Shown: positions 7,800 to 14,165, counted from the first letter of the stretch. The stretch: DNA of 15,623 bases from Clostridiaceae bacterium (GCA_904501705.1 CAJGCA010000038.1:1-15623); one strand, 5' to 3'. The notes: generated by a model not told the origin, from the letters alone. Translations and numbers: made by a program.

Positions 7800-8771
7800 T
7801 CAATATTTGCTCCAGTCGTCGGGCACGCCATCGGGCAGCCCCGTCTCCTCGGTCATTCCGAGCTTGTGCATCAGCTCGTTTGCAGCGTTGTAGCCCATCT
7901 TCTTCTGACGGTTTGACATCGCGGCGACCTCGATGATGATGGCGAGGTTACGTCCGGGCTTGACGGGTATGGTGATGGTGGGTACGTCGATTCCAAGGAT
8001 ATCCATTGTCTGGTTGCTGGTGCCCATACGGTCGTACACCTTTTCGTTGTCCCACGGCTCGAGCTGGATGGCGACGTCGATCTTTTCAGTGTTCTTGATC
8101 GAGCCGATACCGAAGATGCGGCGCACGTTAACGATACCGATGCCGCGCAGCTCGATGAAGTGGCGGATGTTGAGTGGTGCTGAGCCGACGAGCGTTTTCG
8201 CCGACACGCGGCGGATCTCCACCGCGTCGTCTGCGATGAGGCGGTGACCGCGCTTGAGTAGCTCGACCGCGGTTTCACTCTTACCGATGCCGCTGTCGCC
8301 AAGCAGAAGCACGCCTTCGCCGTAGACCTCAACGAGCACGCCGTGGCGGGTGACACGTGGAGCAAGCTCGACGTTCAAGTACGCAATGAGTGCCGCCATC
8401 AGTCCCGAGGTGGAATCCTTACTGCTCAGCAGCGGCACGCCGTGCTTTTGGCAACTCTCCAGCAGTTCGGGGAAGATTGGCAGGCTGCGGGTGACGATGA
8501 TGGCAGGCGGGTTGGTGGATACCAGCTCCTCGATGTGCGTGGTACGCAGATCGTCGGGCAGATTCTCGAGAAAGCTGTTCTCGTTTTTACCCATCACCTG
8601 AATGCGGTCGCTGTCAAAGAAATCGAAATAGCCGCTCAGCGCGAGACCTGGACGGTTGACATCACTTGAGATGATCATCCGCTCCTCGGGCGGCGTCGGC
8701 ATATAGACGCTTTCCAGCGCGGTTTCCTTTATGATCGCCGATAACGGCACGGTGTAGGTTTGCTTAGCCAT
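7800..8771 (-). CDS. hprK: HPr kinase/phosphorylase (HprK)
   Basis: Bifunctional enzyme of 323 residues that phosphorylates HPr on Ser46 with ATP or pyrophosphate, and reverses this. Ser46-P-HPr is the co-repressor that activates CcpA in low-GC Gram-positive bacteria. His143 precedes the Walker A loop GDSGIGKS (158-165), followed by LIADDAVEI with Asp181/Asp182. The family signature ELRGIGIVNVRRIFGIG begins near residue 207. A GGAGG site lies before the ATG. It is the first gene of the hprK-glcK-murB-rapZ-whiA-dnaE series. The 97-base region between it and the upstream terminator is AT-rich with several -10-like words (TACAAT, TATACT) but no single convincing promoter. Confidence 0.97.
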   Translation of the reverse strand: MAKQTYTVPLSAIIKETALESVYMPTPPEERMIISSDVNRPGLALSGYFDFFDSDRIQVMGKNENSFLENLPDDLRTTHIEELVSTNPPAIIVTRSLPIFPELLESCQKHGVPLLSSKDSTSGLMAALIAYLNVELAPRVTRHGVLVEVYGEGVLLLGDSGIGKSETAVELLKRGHRLIADDAVEIRRVSAKTLVGSAPLNIRHFIELRGIGIVNVRRIFGIGSIKNTEKIDVAIQLEPWDNEKVYDRMGTSNQTMDILGIDVPTITIPVKPGRNLAIIIEVAAMSNRQKKMGYNAANELMHKLGMTEETGLPDGVPDDWSKY

Positions 8772-8868
8772 AAACGTTCCTCCGCTCTTATTAGTATATA
8801 TACTTAATTGTATCTTATCATAGATTAGGACAATTTGGAAGAGGAAATTCTTAAATTTGCAAGAAAAA

Positions 8869-8895
8869 TGTCCCCGCTCATAACGAGTGGGGACA
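8869..8895 (-). terminator. Rho-independent terminator after the cation transporter gene
   Basis: An 11-position stem (8869-8879 with 8885-8895, one C-A mismatch in minus-strand RNA) with a 5-base loop is followed on the minus strand by TTTTTCTT. It lies seven bases beyond the stop codon of the transporter gene and separates that unit from hprK. Confidence 0.85.
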
Positions 8896-8902
8896 AAAGG
8901 GA

Positions 8903-10069
8903 TTATGTGTAGCGGGTCTCCACCTGTACGATGGTGAAGAGACGCTCGTCGATCGCCTGCACGCGCTGTTCGATGACGGCGGGCAGGGTGTTTTTGTCGG
9001 GATAGTCGAAGGGGACGACGACGTCGAAAATGAGATTTACGTGGCTCGGTCCGCTGACGACGCGGAAGTCGTGCAGGGTGAGCCGCTCGTCGATAGCCGC
9101 GAGCTCACCGAGGGTCAGTTCCTTGAGCCGCAGGGTCTCGGGGTCGTCGGTGTCGACGGGGTCCATGTGGATGCAGGTGATGATGTTGAATTTCTCCAGC
9201 AGATCCCGCTCAATGCAGTCGATGGTGTCGTGGCTGTGCATCATATCGCGGTCTGCAGGCACCTCGGCGTGCAGGGACACAAAGACGCGTCCCGGTCCGT
9301 AGTCGTGCACCATCATATCGTGGATGCCGACCACGCCGTCGTAGGCCATAACGGTTTGCTCGATGTCGCGCACGAGCTGCTCGTCGGGCGCTTGCCCGAG
9401 CAGGGGGGAGACCGTCTCGCGGATGACCGAGAAGCCCGACCAGATGACGAACAGCGCCACCGCCAGACCGATGTAGCCGTCGAGAGCGAGATCGGTGAAC
9501 AGCCCGATGAGGGTGCAGACGAGCACAAGTGAGGTGCAGATGACGTCGTTGCGGCTGTCGGTCGCGGCGGCGAGCAGAGCATCGGATTGGATCGCCTTGC
9601 CGATGCGGCGGCTGAACACCGCCATCCACAGCTTGACGCCGATCGCGGCGACGAGGATGAGGACGGTCAGCAGGCTGAACTCAGCCGCGACGGGGTGTAG
9701 GATCTTATCCACCGCGGAGGTCACGAGCTCAAAGCCCGCGAGGATGATAAGTACCGCAACCGCAAGGGCGGAGAGGTATTCCATCCGCCCGTGTCCGAAG
9801 GGATGGTCGCGGTCAGCGGGTGCGCTCGAGAGCTTAAACCCAACCAGCGTCACGACCACCGAGCCTGCGTCCGAGAGGTTGTTGAACGCGTCGGCGATGA
9901 TCGCCAGACTGCCCGAGAGCAAGCCCGCGAGCAGTTTTATGCTAAAGAGAAGCAGGTTGCACACGAGCCCTGTGACACCCGCAAGCCGTCCGTAGGCATA
10001 GCGCACCTGCGGGCTGCGGGTATCCTCGTGGTGCCGGACAAAACGACGGATAAGCCGATCGGTCAGCAT
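8903..10069 (-). CDS. Cation diffusion facilitator (CDF) transporter, probably Mn(II)-type
   Basis: Membrane metal/proton antiporter of 388 residues with a CDF transmembrane region (about residues 30-225) and a C-terminal cytoplasmic CDF domain. Hydrophobic segments lie near 30-52, 70-80, 100-120, 132-152 and 178-220. Metal-site positions read NxxxD in helix 2 (Asn63, Asp67, in DAFNNLSD) and DxxxD in helix 5 (Asp171, Asp175, in TDSRND). By family knowledge, DxxxD in helix 5, as opposed to the HxxxD of zinc transporters, points to manganese export. DHPFGHGRMEYLS follows helix 2. The ATG at 10069 is five bases after the upstream stop codon; AGGAGG lies 11 bases away inside the upstream gene's end, so the two genes are likely coupled. 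Substrate choice is inferred. Confidence 0.88.
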   Translation of the reverse strand: MLTDRLIRRFVRHHEDTRSPQVRYAYGRLAGVTGLVCNLLLFSIKLLAGLLSGSLAIIADAFNNLSDAGSVVVTLVGFKLSSAPADRDHPFGHGRMEYLSALAVAVLIILAGFELVTSAVDKILHPVAAEFSLLTVLILVAAIGVKLWMAVFSRRIGKAIQSDALLAAATDSRNDVICTSLVLVCTLIGLFTDLALDGYIGLAVALFVIWSGFSVIRETVSPLLGQAPDEQLVRDIEQTVMAYDGVVGIHDMMVHDYGPGRVFVSLHAEVPADRDMMHSHDTIDCIERDLLEKFNIITCIHMDPVDTDDPETLRLKELTLGELAAIDERLTLHDFRVVSGPSHVNLIFDVVVPFDYPDKNTLPAVIEQRVQAIDERLFTIVQVETRYT

Positions 10070-10074
10070 AGCGA

Positions 10075-11406
10075 TTACAGCCTCCTGTTGTAGATGTTGT
10101 TGAGATACTGCGCCACGCCGTCCTGTTCGTTTGAGAGAATGACGGTGTCGGCGGCGTCCTTGGTCTGCTCGGTCGCGTTGGCGACGGCGCAGGCGAGATC
10201 CGCCACGCGGAACATCGAGAGATCGTTGGCGTTGTCACCGAAGACGACCAAACGGTCGGCGCGGATGCGCTCGCGCAGGCGTTCGAGGGCGCGTCCTTTG
10301 TCCGCGTCCTCGCGGCAGATCTCCACGAACCAGTTGTCCTCGTGATAGGTGTCTTTGTACAGCACCGTGCGGATGCCCGGGATGGCAGCGAGGTGTTCGG
10401 CGAGCAGCTTCTGCTGCGCTTCGGTGCCCTGGCAGCTAAAGAAGATCGCGGGGCTTTCCCGCAGCTGTCCGACCTTGTGGTAGAAGCGGTCGTAGCCGCG
10501 CCCTTGCGCGTCGACGCGTTTAATGAACGCTGCTTCCAGTGTATTCAGGGCGGTGTAGTAAATATGCACCTCGTTGCCGCGTCGGCGGTAGAGCTGGGGT
10601 GTACGCCCGAGCGCGTGGAATACGTCGAGCACGGCGGCAACCGTCGGTGCGGACATTTCACAGCACTGGACGATGCGTTTGCGGTAGAGGTCGTACAGCA
10701 GCACGCCGCCGAGGGCGATGATCGGCAGGCGGAAATGGATGCGGTCGAGCCCGATGATCTCGACACCGATCGTGCCGCGCGCGGTGGCGGCGGAGATCGG
10801 CATTCCGCGGCTGATGAGGCGGTTGAGCGTCTCGACCGTGTAGGGGGAGAGGGTGGCATCATCCCGCAGCAGCGTGCCGTCGAGATCGGTGGTGTACAGC
10901 GTGCGGCGTCCGCGCTCGATGGCGCGGAACACAAACTGGAAATAGGCTGTGCCGTAGTGATGGAAGGTGCGGTCGTGCAGTTTTTCGATCAGCTCTTCCG
11001 GCGTCGCCCAGCGCGCCTCGGCGACCTCCTCCTTTTGCAGGCGCAGGGTGGCGGGATCGATGTCGCGGTAGAGTAGCCAGATGTCGGTGAAGGAATTACG
11101 GCGCCGCATCCGCCCGCCGTAGACGAGGTCACCTGCCGCAGTGCGGATGCCGAGTTCTTCAAAGAGTTCGCGACGAGCGGCGCTCTCGCTGTCCTCTCCC
11201 ACGATGGCACTGCCGCCCGTCGCGGCCCATAGTCCTGCCATTAGCCGCAGATGATCGGCGCGCCGCTGGATGAGGATGCGCCCTTTGGAGTCGACGATCC
11301 AGATGTGCTCGACGAGGTGATACTGCCCCGGCAGCAGCGGCTCACCGCGCACGATGATCTTGCCAGTGGGGTTGCCGTTCTCGTCAAGTAATTCCCATTT
11401 TTCCAT
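10075..11406 (-). CDS. Nudix hydrolase-HAD (Cof-type) phosphatase fusion protein
   Basis: A 443-residue two-domain cytoplasmic protein in one continuous frame. Residues 1-165 are a Nudix domain of the type starting WELLDENGNPTGK; its Nudix box fits GX5EX7REUXEEXGU exactly (Gly65-Ile87). Residues about 168-443 form a Cof-type HAD phosphatase with the nucleophile motif DLDGT (174-178), a motif III lysine (Lys370) and GDNANDLSMF (390-399). The likely roles are hydrolysis of a nucleoside-diphosphate-linked compound and dephosphorylation of a small phosphorylated metabolite; neither substrate can be read from sequence. The ATG at 11406 is chosen because AAAGGAG lies seven bases upstream; an open frame continues to 11562 but runs through the promoter. 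It is followed at five bases by the CDF gene. Confidence 0.9.
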   Translation of the reverse strand: MEKWELLDENGNPTGKIIVRGEPLLPGQYHLVEHIWIVDSKGRILIQRRADHLRLMAGLWAATGGSAIVGEDSESAARRELFEELGIRTAAGDLVYGGRMRRRNSFTDIWLLYRDIDPATLRLQKEEVAEARWATPEELIEKLHDRTFHHYGTAYFQFVFRAIERGRRTLYTTDLDGTLLRDDATLSPYTVETLNRLISRGMPISAATARGTIGVEIIGLDRIHFRLPIIALGGVLLYDLYRKRIVQCCEMSAPTVAAVLDVFHALGRTPQLYRRRGNEVHIYYTALNTLEAAFIKRVDAQGRGYDRFYHKVGQLRESPAIFFSCQGTEAQQKLLAEHLAAIPGIRTVLYKDTYHEDNWFVEICREDADKGRALERLRERIRADRLVVFGDNANDLSMFRVADLACAVANATEQTKDAADTVILSNEQDGVAQYLNNIYNRRL

Positions 11407-11443
11407 AGCGGCTCTCCTTTCATAAAAGGGATATAACTTATTT

Positions 11444-11472
11444 ATTTTACTATGTTTTACAGCGGTTGTCCA
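11444..11472 (-). promoter_or_regulatory. Candidate sigma-A promoter of the Nudix-HAD/CDF unit
   Basis: On the minus strand TGGACA (11467-11472), a 17-base spacer and TAAAAT (11444-11449) match the housekeeping consensus at five of six positions each. The predicted start is about 30 bases before the ATG. This placement excludes translation starts upstream of 11440 for the Nudix-HAD gene. Confidence 0.65.
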
Positions 11473-11489
11473 GTTATTTTCATAAAAAC

Positions 11490-11518
11490 GCATAAAGCTG
11501 CCGAAATACGGCACACTA
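11490..11518 (+). promoter_or_regulatory. Candidate sigma-G (forespore) promoter of spoVAC
   Basis: GCATA (11490-11494), a 17-base spacer and CACACTA (11512-11518) resemble the Bacillus sigma-G pattern (GHATR and CATWHTA; one mismatch in the -10). It ends 27 bases before the spoVAC ATG. No sigma-A-like promoter is evident on this strand. Function inferred from motif and from known forespore expression of spoVA genes. Confidence 0.5.
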
Positions 11519-11545
11519 GCGGTAAAACGAGAGAGGTGCGAGAGT

Positions 11546-11989
11546 ATGCAACTATCGGACAAGGAATATCAGCAGATGACAAAGAAGGCGTCACCGAATT
11601 CGCCGGTGTTGCTGGATTGTACGAAGGCGTTTTTGGTCGGTGGCTTTTTGTGTGCGCTCGGCGAGGTGATCTTTCAGCTTGTGCAGCGTGCGGGGCTAAG
11701 CGAGCAGGACGCCCGCTTGACGGTGTCGGTGAGTCTCATTTTCCTCGCGGTGGTGCTGACGGGCTTTCAGGTATTTGATAACATCGCCAAGCACGCGGGC
11801 GCAGGCACGCTTGTGCCGATCACAGGCTTTGCCAATTCCGTCGTTGCGCCCGCCATCGAGTTTAAGGCCGAAGGGTACGTTCTCGGCCTCGGCGCGAAGA
11901 TGTTCATCATCGCGGGTCCGGTTTTGGTGTACGGCATCACCGCCGCAACGCTCTATGGGATCATTTATTGGATAATGCAGATGATATAA
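11546..11989 (+). CDS. spoVAC: Stage V sporulation protein AC (SpoVAC)
   Basis: Integral membrane subunit of the spore SpoVA channel, which moves dipicolinic acid into the developing spore and out during germination; it acts in the inner spore membrane. The 147-residue protein opens with the family pattern LSDKEYQQMTKK and has hydrophobic segments near 29-47, 59-77, 88-106 and 117-145. It contains the conserved AGAGTLVPITGFANSVVAPAIEF stretch broken around residues 87-109. A GAGAGG site precedes the ATG by about seven bases. It is intact, but its last 41 codons are present a second time at 12359-12482 in a damaged form. The expected next gene, spoVAD, begins only at 14257. Confidence 0.95.
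   Translation: MQLSDKEYQQMTKKASPNSPVLLDCTKAFLVGGFLCALGEVIFQLVQRAGLSEQDARLTVSVSLIFLAVVLTGFQVFDNIAKHAGAGTLVPITGFANSVVAPAIEFKAEGYVLGLGAKMFIIAGPVLVYGITAATLYGIIYWIMQMI
11867..11989 (+). repeat. Direct repeat copy A (3' end of spoVAC)
   Basis: The last 41 codons of the intact spoVAC. Bases 11876-11973 align with 12368-12466 with one single-base gap and one substitution. The nine bases before that core differ only at synonymous sites (GCC GAA GGG here, GCA GAG GGC in copy B), and the last few codons diverge (IMQMI here, IIGLI in copy B). Confidence 0.9.
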
Positions 11990-11994
11990 CGAAA

Positions 11995-12019
11995 AGGCTT
12001 GACCTACTCGGTCAAGCCT
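11995..12019. terminator. Hairpin terminator between spoVAC and the zinc-ribbon gene
   Basis: A perfect 10-bp stem (11995-12004 with 12010-12019) and 5-base loop. Four A bases on its left (11992-11995) give a short U-run on the minus strand, so it serves best as the terminator of the minus-strand gene at 12029. It could also end the spoVAC transcript, although the plus-strand T-tract is weak. Confidence 0.7.
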
Positions 12020-12028
12020 CGATGCTTA

Positions 12029-12265
12029 TTATAATTCTTTTCCACAATATTTACAATGAGTAACACCGTGTTCTAATCTCCCTAAACTTCTGTTACAATG
12101 CGGGCATTTCCACCATTTATTGTATAACACAAACCAAATAATTAATAACGGAATTATTATCGACAAAGCAATTTCTTTTGAAAAAACGCTACCGAGAATG
12201 GATGCTAAAAATATTAAAAGAATTACTGTAGCAAATAAAATTTTCTTTTTTTGATGTATATCCAT
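12029..12265 (-). CDS. Small two-helix membrane protein with C-terminal zinc ribbon
   Basis: A 78-residue hypothetical protein; family not recognised. From MDIHQKKK, a hydrophobic helix (about residues 8-26), a second hydrophobic helix (about 31-46) and then a zinc-ribbon-like tail: CPHCNRSLG, eleven or so residues, CKYCGKEL (two CxxC knuckles). The zinc ribbon would face the cytoplasm if both helices cross the membrane. The ATG at 12265 was chosen because an in-frame GTG at 12310 lies inside the promoter spacer, and because AAGAGG (12277-12282) is 11 bases upstream; ATG 12274 would be only two bases from that site. Codon and base use are strikingly AT-rich compared with every neighbour, suggesting horizontal origin. 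The gene has its own promoter and terminator and sits precisely between the two copies of the spoVAC 3' end. Confidence 0.7.
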   Translation of the reverse strand: MDIHQKKKILFATVILLIFLASILGSVFSKEIALSIIIPLLIIWFVLYNKWWKCPHCNRSLGRLEHGVTHCKYCGKEL

Positions 12266-12298
12266 AATATCCATAACCTCTTCAGATGAGTTTTTAAT

Positions 12299-12327
12299 AT
12301 CATACCACACCGCTGTTTCAATGTAAA
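12299..12327 (-). promoter_or_regulatory. Sigma-A promoter of the zinc-ribbon membrane protein gene
   Basis: On the minus strand TTTACA (12322-12327), a 17-base spacer and TATGAT (12299-12304) match consensus at five of six positions each, with TGG before the -10 as an extended element. Transcription should start near 12292, which excludes the GTG at 12310 as a start codon. Confidence 0.7.
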
Positions 12328-12358
12328 TATTTTTTTACTGTGTCCTAACTTGACAGCA

Positions 12359-12482
12359 GCAGAGGGCTACGTTCTCGGCCTCGGCGCGAAGATGTTCATC
12401 ATCGCGGGTCCGGTTTTGGTGTTACGGCATCACCGCCGCAACGCTCTATGGGGTCATTTATTGGATTATCGGGCTGATTTGA
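12359..12482 (+). pseudogene. Displaced, frameshifted 3' fragment of spoVAC (repeat copy B)
   Basis: This segment encodes the final 41 codons of a SpoVAC protein (AEGYVLGLGAKMF onward, ending WIIGLI and TGA at 12480-12482). It has one extra T, within 12420-12423, that breaks the frame. Its core (12368-12466) is nearly identical to 11876-11973 in the intact gene. It has no start codon or ribosome-binding site and cannot make SpoVAC. Homology to spoVAC stops abruptly at about 12358, where AT-rich sequence begins. It may be the original gene end displaced by inserted DNA, or a duplication, or a join between strain variants in assembly. Confidence 0.85.
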
Positions 12483-12504
12483 TCGTGTCCTTTCGACTTT
12501 TCTG

Positions 12505-12533
12505 TTGAACAATCCACCGTTTTGTGCTAGAAT
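12505..12533 (+). promoter_or_regulatory. Sigma-A promoter of the YwaF-like gene
   Basis: TTGAAC (12505-12510), a 17-base spacer and TAGAAT (12528-12533), close to consensus, end 32 bases before the ATG at 12566. It starts 22 bases after the displaced spoVAC stop codon. Confidence 0.7.
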
Positions 12534-12565
12534 ACCCCTATAAAGCACGAAACGGGGATGTTAAA

Positions 12566-13351
12566 ATGAACGAATTCCTGCATTGGACGGCTTGGCGGAT
12601 GGAGATGCCGGCGGCGTACGGCGCGTTCCATCTGTTGTCTACCGCGATTTTATTGGCGCTGACGATTTTTGCCGCTTGGCGGCTGCGTAACGCGAACGAG
12701 CGGCAAAACCGCATAGTGCTTGGTGCCGTGGGAGCGTTTTTGTTGCTAACAGAGGTTTATAAGATTGCCTTTCATATGGCGGTCAATCCGTACGACTGGA
12801 GTTTTTGGGGCGCGTTTCCGTTCCAGCTTTGCTCGGTGCCGATGTACTTGTGTGTTTTCTGTGCGCTGTGCCGCAACAAGCGGCTCAACGGTTGGCTGTA
12901 CGAGTTTATGTTTGCGGTGAATATGTTCGGCGGTCTGATGTCTTTTATCGAGCCGAGCGGTATCCAACATACCTACATCACGCTGACCGTCCACGCTTAC
13001 ATGTGGCACATGGCACTGATTTTCGTCGGGCTGTATTTGTATTTCAGCCGCCGCGCGTGTATGCAGACGACCGGATACAAAAAAGCGGCTGCGGTATATC
13101 TCGGCTCTTGTGTTGTGGCGCAGGGCTTCAATCTGATTTTCGGTGATAAGATCAACTGCTTTTACATATCCCCGTATAAGCAAAGTCCGCTCGCGGTGTT
13201 TAAGGACATTTACGCATCCTGTGGGTGGGTCGTCAATATGCTGTTGCTGATATTGGCGCTGCTGTTGGCTTCCGCGGCGGTGTATTACATCGGCTATTAT
13301 TTCCGCGTGAAAGCTGCCAAACGCAAAGAAAAAGAAACGGTTTCTGTATAA
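12566..13351 (+). CDS. YwaF-type integral membrane protein (TIGR02206-like)
   Basis: A 261-residue multi-pass membrane protein resembling the uncharacterised YwaF/TIGR02206 group. Hydrophobic segments lie near 17-36, 47-65, 75-98, 108-125, 140-160, 176-192 and 222-246, giving six or seven helices. The family-like motif PFQLCSVPMYL follows the second helix, and further conserved polar residues sit within helices (EVYK, HMALIF). The C-terminus is lysine-rich and probably cytoplasmic. The ATG at 12566 (MNEFLHW) is used, with a GGGG-containing site about eight bases upstream; an ATG at 12558 is out of frame. It has its own promoter and a strong terminator, so it is a single-gene unit inside the interrupted spoVA locus. 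Function unknown. Confidence 0.78.
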   Translation: MNEFLHWTAWRMEMPAAYGAFHLLSTAILLALTIFAAWRLRNANERQNRIVLGAVGAFLLLTEVYKIAFHMAVNPYDWSFWGAFPFQLCSVPMYLCVFCALCRNKRLNGWLYEFMFAVNMFGGLMSFIEPSGIQHTYITLTVHAYMWHMALIFVGLYLYFSRRACMQTTGYKKAAAVYLGSCVVAQGFNLIFGDKINCFYISPYKQSPLAVFKDIYASCGWVVNMLLLILALLLASAAVYYIGYYFRVKAAKRKEKETVSV

Positions 13352-13391
13352 AAACAACAGGCGCAGTCGATTGACTGCGCCTGCTGTTTTT
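13350..13391. terminator. Bidirectional terminator between the YwaF-like and lipoprotein genes
   Basis: A 19-bp stem (13350-13368 with 13373-13391, one mismatch) and 4-base loop, with A-runs on the left and T-runs on the right, so it has a U-tract in either direction. It overlaps the stop codon of the YwaF-like gene and lies 35 bases after the end of the converging lipoprotein gene. Confidence 0.9.
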
Positions 13392-13426
13392 ATGTAACGG
13401 AAGTAACGGGTTCGGGGGTGGGGCTT

Positions 13427-13837
13427 TTATTTATAGCAGCGTTTGCACGGTTCGAAGCCGAGTTGAACTGCTTTTTCCTTCGTTACTTGTGATGGATTGT
13501 TCATATTACTGCAACTCGCATTGCTGTGGTATTTCTTGCCGGATTGCGGAATCCATACCATCGCCGTTTGTACAGGGGGATTCGTTGTATTTGGGGTGGT
13601 TCTGATGACGGTCGTTGTGGCGGTTGTTGTCGTAGTGGTAGCGGTTGTTGTCGTAGTAGTTGTGGTCGTAGTGGTTGTCGTTGTTGTTATCGTCGTAGTT
13701 GTGGTTGCTTTTTCTGCCGTTGTCGAAGTTGTTATATTATCGACCGTGTTGTCGATAGGGGTTTCCATATCAACGCAGGCGGATAAGCAGCAACAGATGA
13801 TTACCAGCACAAGAAACAGAGCAGTAAACCTTTTCAT
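13427..13837 (-). CDS. Threonine-rich lipoprotein with C-terminal His/Cys motif
   Basis: A 136-residue secreted lipoprotein. Residues 1-20 form a lipoprotein signal peptide with the lipobox LSAC, so Cys21 should be lipidated and anchor the protein to the outer face of the membrane. Residues about 45-76 are almost pure threonine, a likely extended and possibly glycosylated stalk. The C-terminal part (about 93-136) has the pattern SGKKYH, then C, then PCKRC (His104, Cys109, Cys131, Cys134). This recurs at the ends of secreted Firmicutes proteins, including nuclease-like ones, and probably binds a metal such as zinc. A GGAGG site is seven bases before the ATG, and a perfect sigma-A promoter lies upstream. 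It is transcribed divergently from an XRE-type regulator. Function unknown. Confidence 0.75.
   Translation of the reverse strand: MKRFTALFLVLVIICCCLSACVDMETPIDNTVDNITTSTTAEKATTTTTITTTTTTTTTTTTTTTATTTTTTATTTVIRTTPNTTNPPVQTAMVWIPQSGKKYHSNASCSNMNNPSQVTKEKAVQLGFEPCKRCYK
13620..13661. repeat. 21-base tandem repeat in the threonine tract
   Basis: Two adjacent 21-base units (13620-13640 and 13641-13661) are identical at 18 positions, including the first 17. They lie within a longer run of threonine codons (ACN on the minus strand). Because the unit is a multiple of three, gain or loss would change stalk length without a frameshift. Confidence 0.7.
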
Positions 13838-13881
13838 ATTTAACCTCCTAAATTATAACCAAACAGTTATTGGATAAACTA

Positions 13882-13910
13882 ATTATAGCGTGTTTGTGCT
13901 ACGATGTCAA
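13882..13910 (-). promoter_or_regulatory. Perfect-consensus sigma-A promoter of the lipoprotein gene
   Basis: On the minus strand TTGACA (13905-13910), a 17-base spacer and TATAAT (13882-13887) match consensus at all 12 positions. The spacer region contains the inverted repeat TAGC-N8-GCTA (13886-13901), a natural place for a repressor operator. This is the best-matching promoter in the window. Confidence 0.85.
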
Positions 13911-13940
13911 TACTGAATGGTTATGGAGGTGGTGAGGTAG

Positions 13941-14165
13941 ATGGATAACTATTATCCTCGATTGAAAGATTTGCGAGAGGACCACGACCTTTCTCAGCAG
14001 CAGGTAGCCGATTATCTGCAAATGAAGCAGCCGCAATACAGTCGCTATGAGCGTGGGTTGCGAGATGTACCGACGGATGTATTAATTCGTTTGGCTCGGT
14101 TATACAACACCTCGACCGATTATCTTCTCGGATTAACAAAAAATTCAGCGCCGCCAAGCAAATAA
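13941..14165 (+). CDS. XRE-family helix-turn-helix regulator
   Basis: A 74-residue, single-domain DNA-binding protein of the Cro/C1 (HTH_3) type. The five-helix fold is clear: RLKDLREDHDLSQQQVADYL is the first part with the scaffold helix, and the recognition helix lies in MKQPQYSRYERG (about residues 28-39). VPTDVLIRLARLYNTSTDYLLG completes the domain. There is no effector domain. GGAGGTG precedes the ATG by about nine bases. It is divergent from the threonine-rich lipoprotein gene, whose promoter contains an inverted repeat, so it may repress that gene and itself. It is followed immediately by a strong terminator. No obvious sigma-A promoter for it was found in the 103-base gap. Confidence 0.9.
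   Translation: MDNYYPRLKDLREDHDLSQQQVADYLQMKQPQYSRYERGLRDVPTDVLIRLARLYNTSTDYLLGLTKNSAPPSK

Noticed and set aside
10342..11076. Plus-strand open frame opposite the Nudix-HAD gene
   Set aside because: Shadow of a GC-rich coding region; no start signal and no family resemblance.
12308..12310. GTG start for a longer (93-residue) zinc-ribbon protein
   Set aside because: It falls within the spacer of the predicted promoter, upstream of the transcription start.
12340..12358. Sequence TGTCCTAACTTGACAGC next to copy B as a possible insertion-sequence end
   Set aside because: No matching inverted repeat was found at the left side near 11990 and there is no transposase frame, so an insertion sequence cannot be supported.
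12359..12482. Possibility that copy B is a remnant of spoVAEb, a SpoVAC paralogue
   Set aside because: Near-identity at nucleotide level over about 98 bases to the adjacent spoVAC is far beyond what paralogues of that age would keep.
13497..13877. Plus-strand frame with a long valine run
   Set aside because: The valine run is just the complement of the threonine codons. The minus-strand frame has a signal peptide, ribosome-binding site and perfect promoter.
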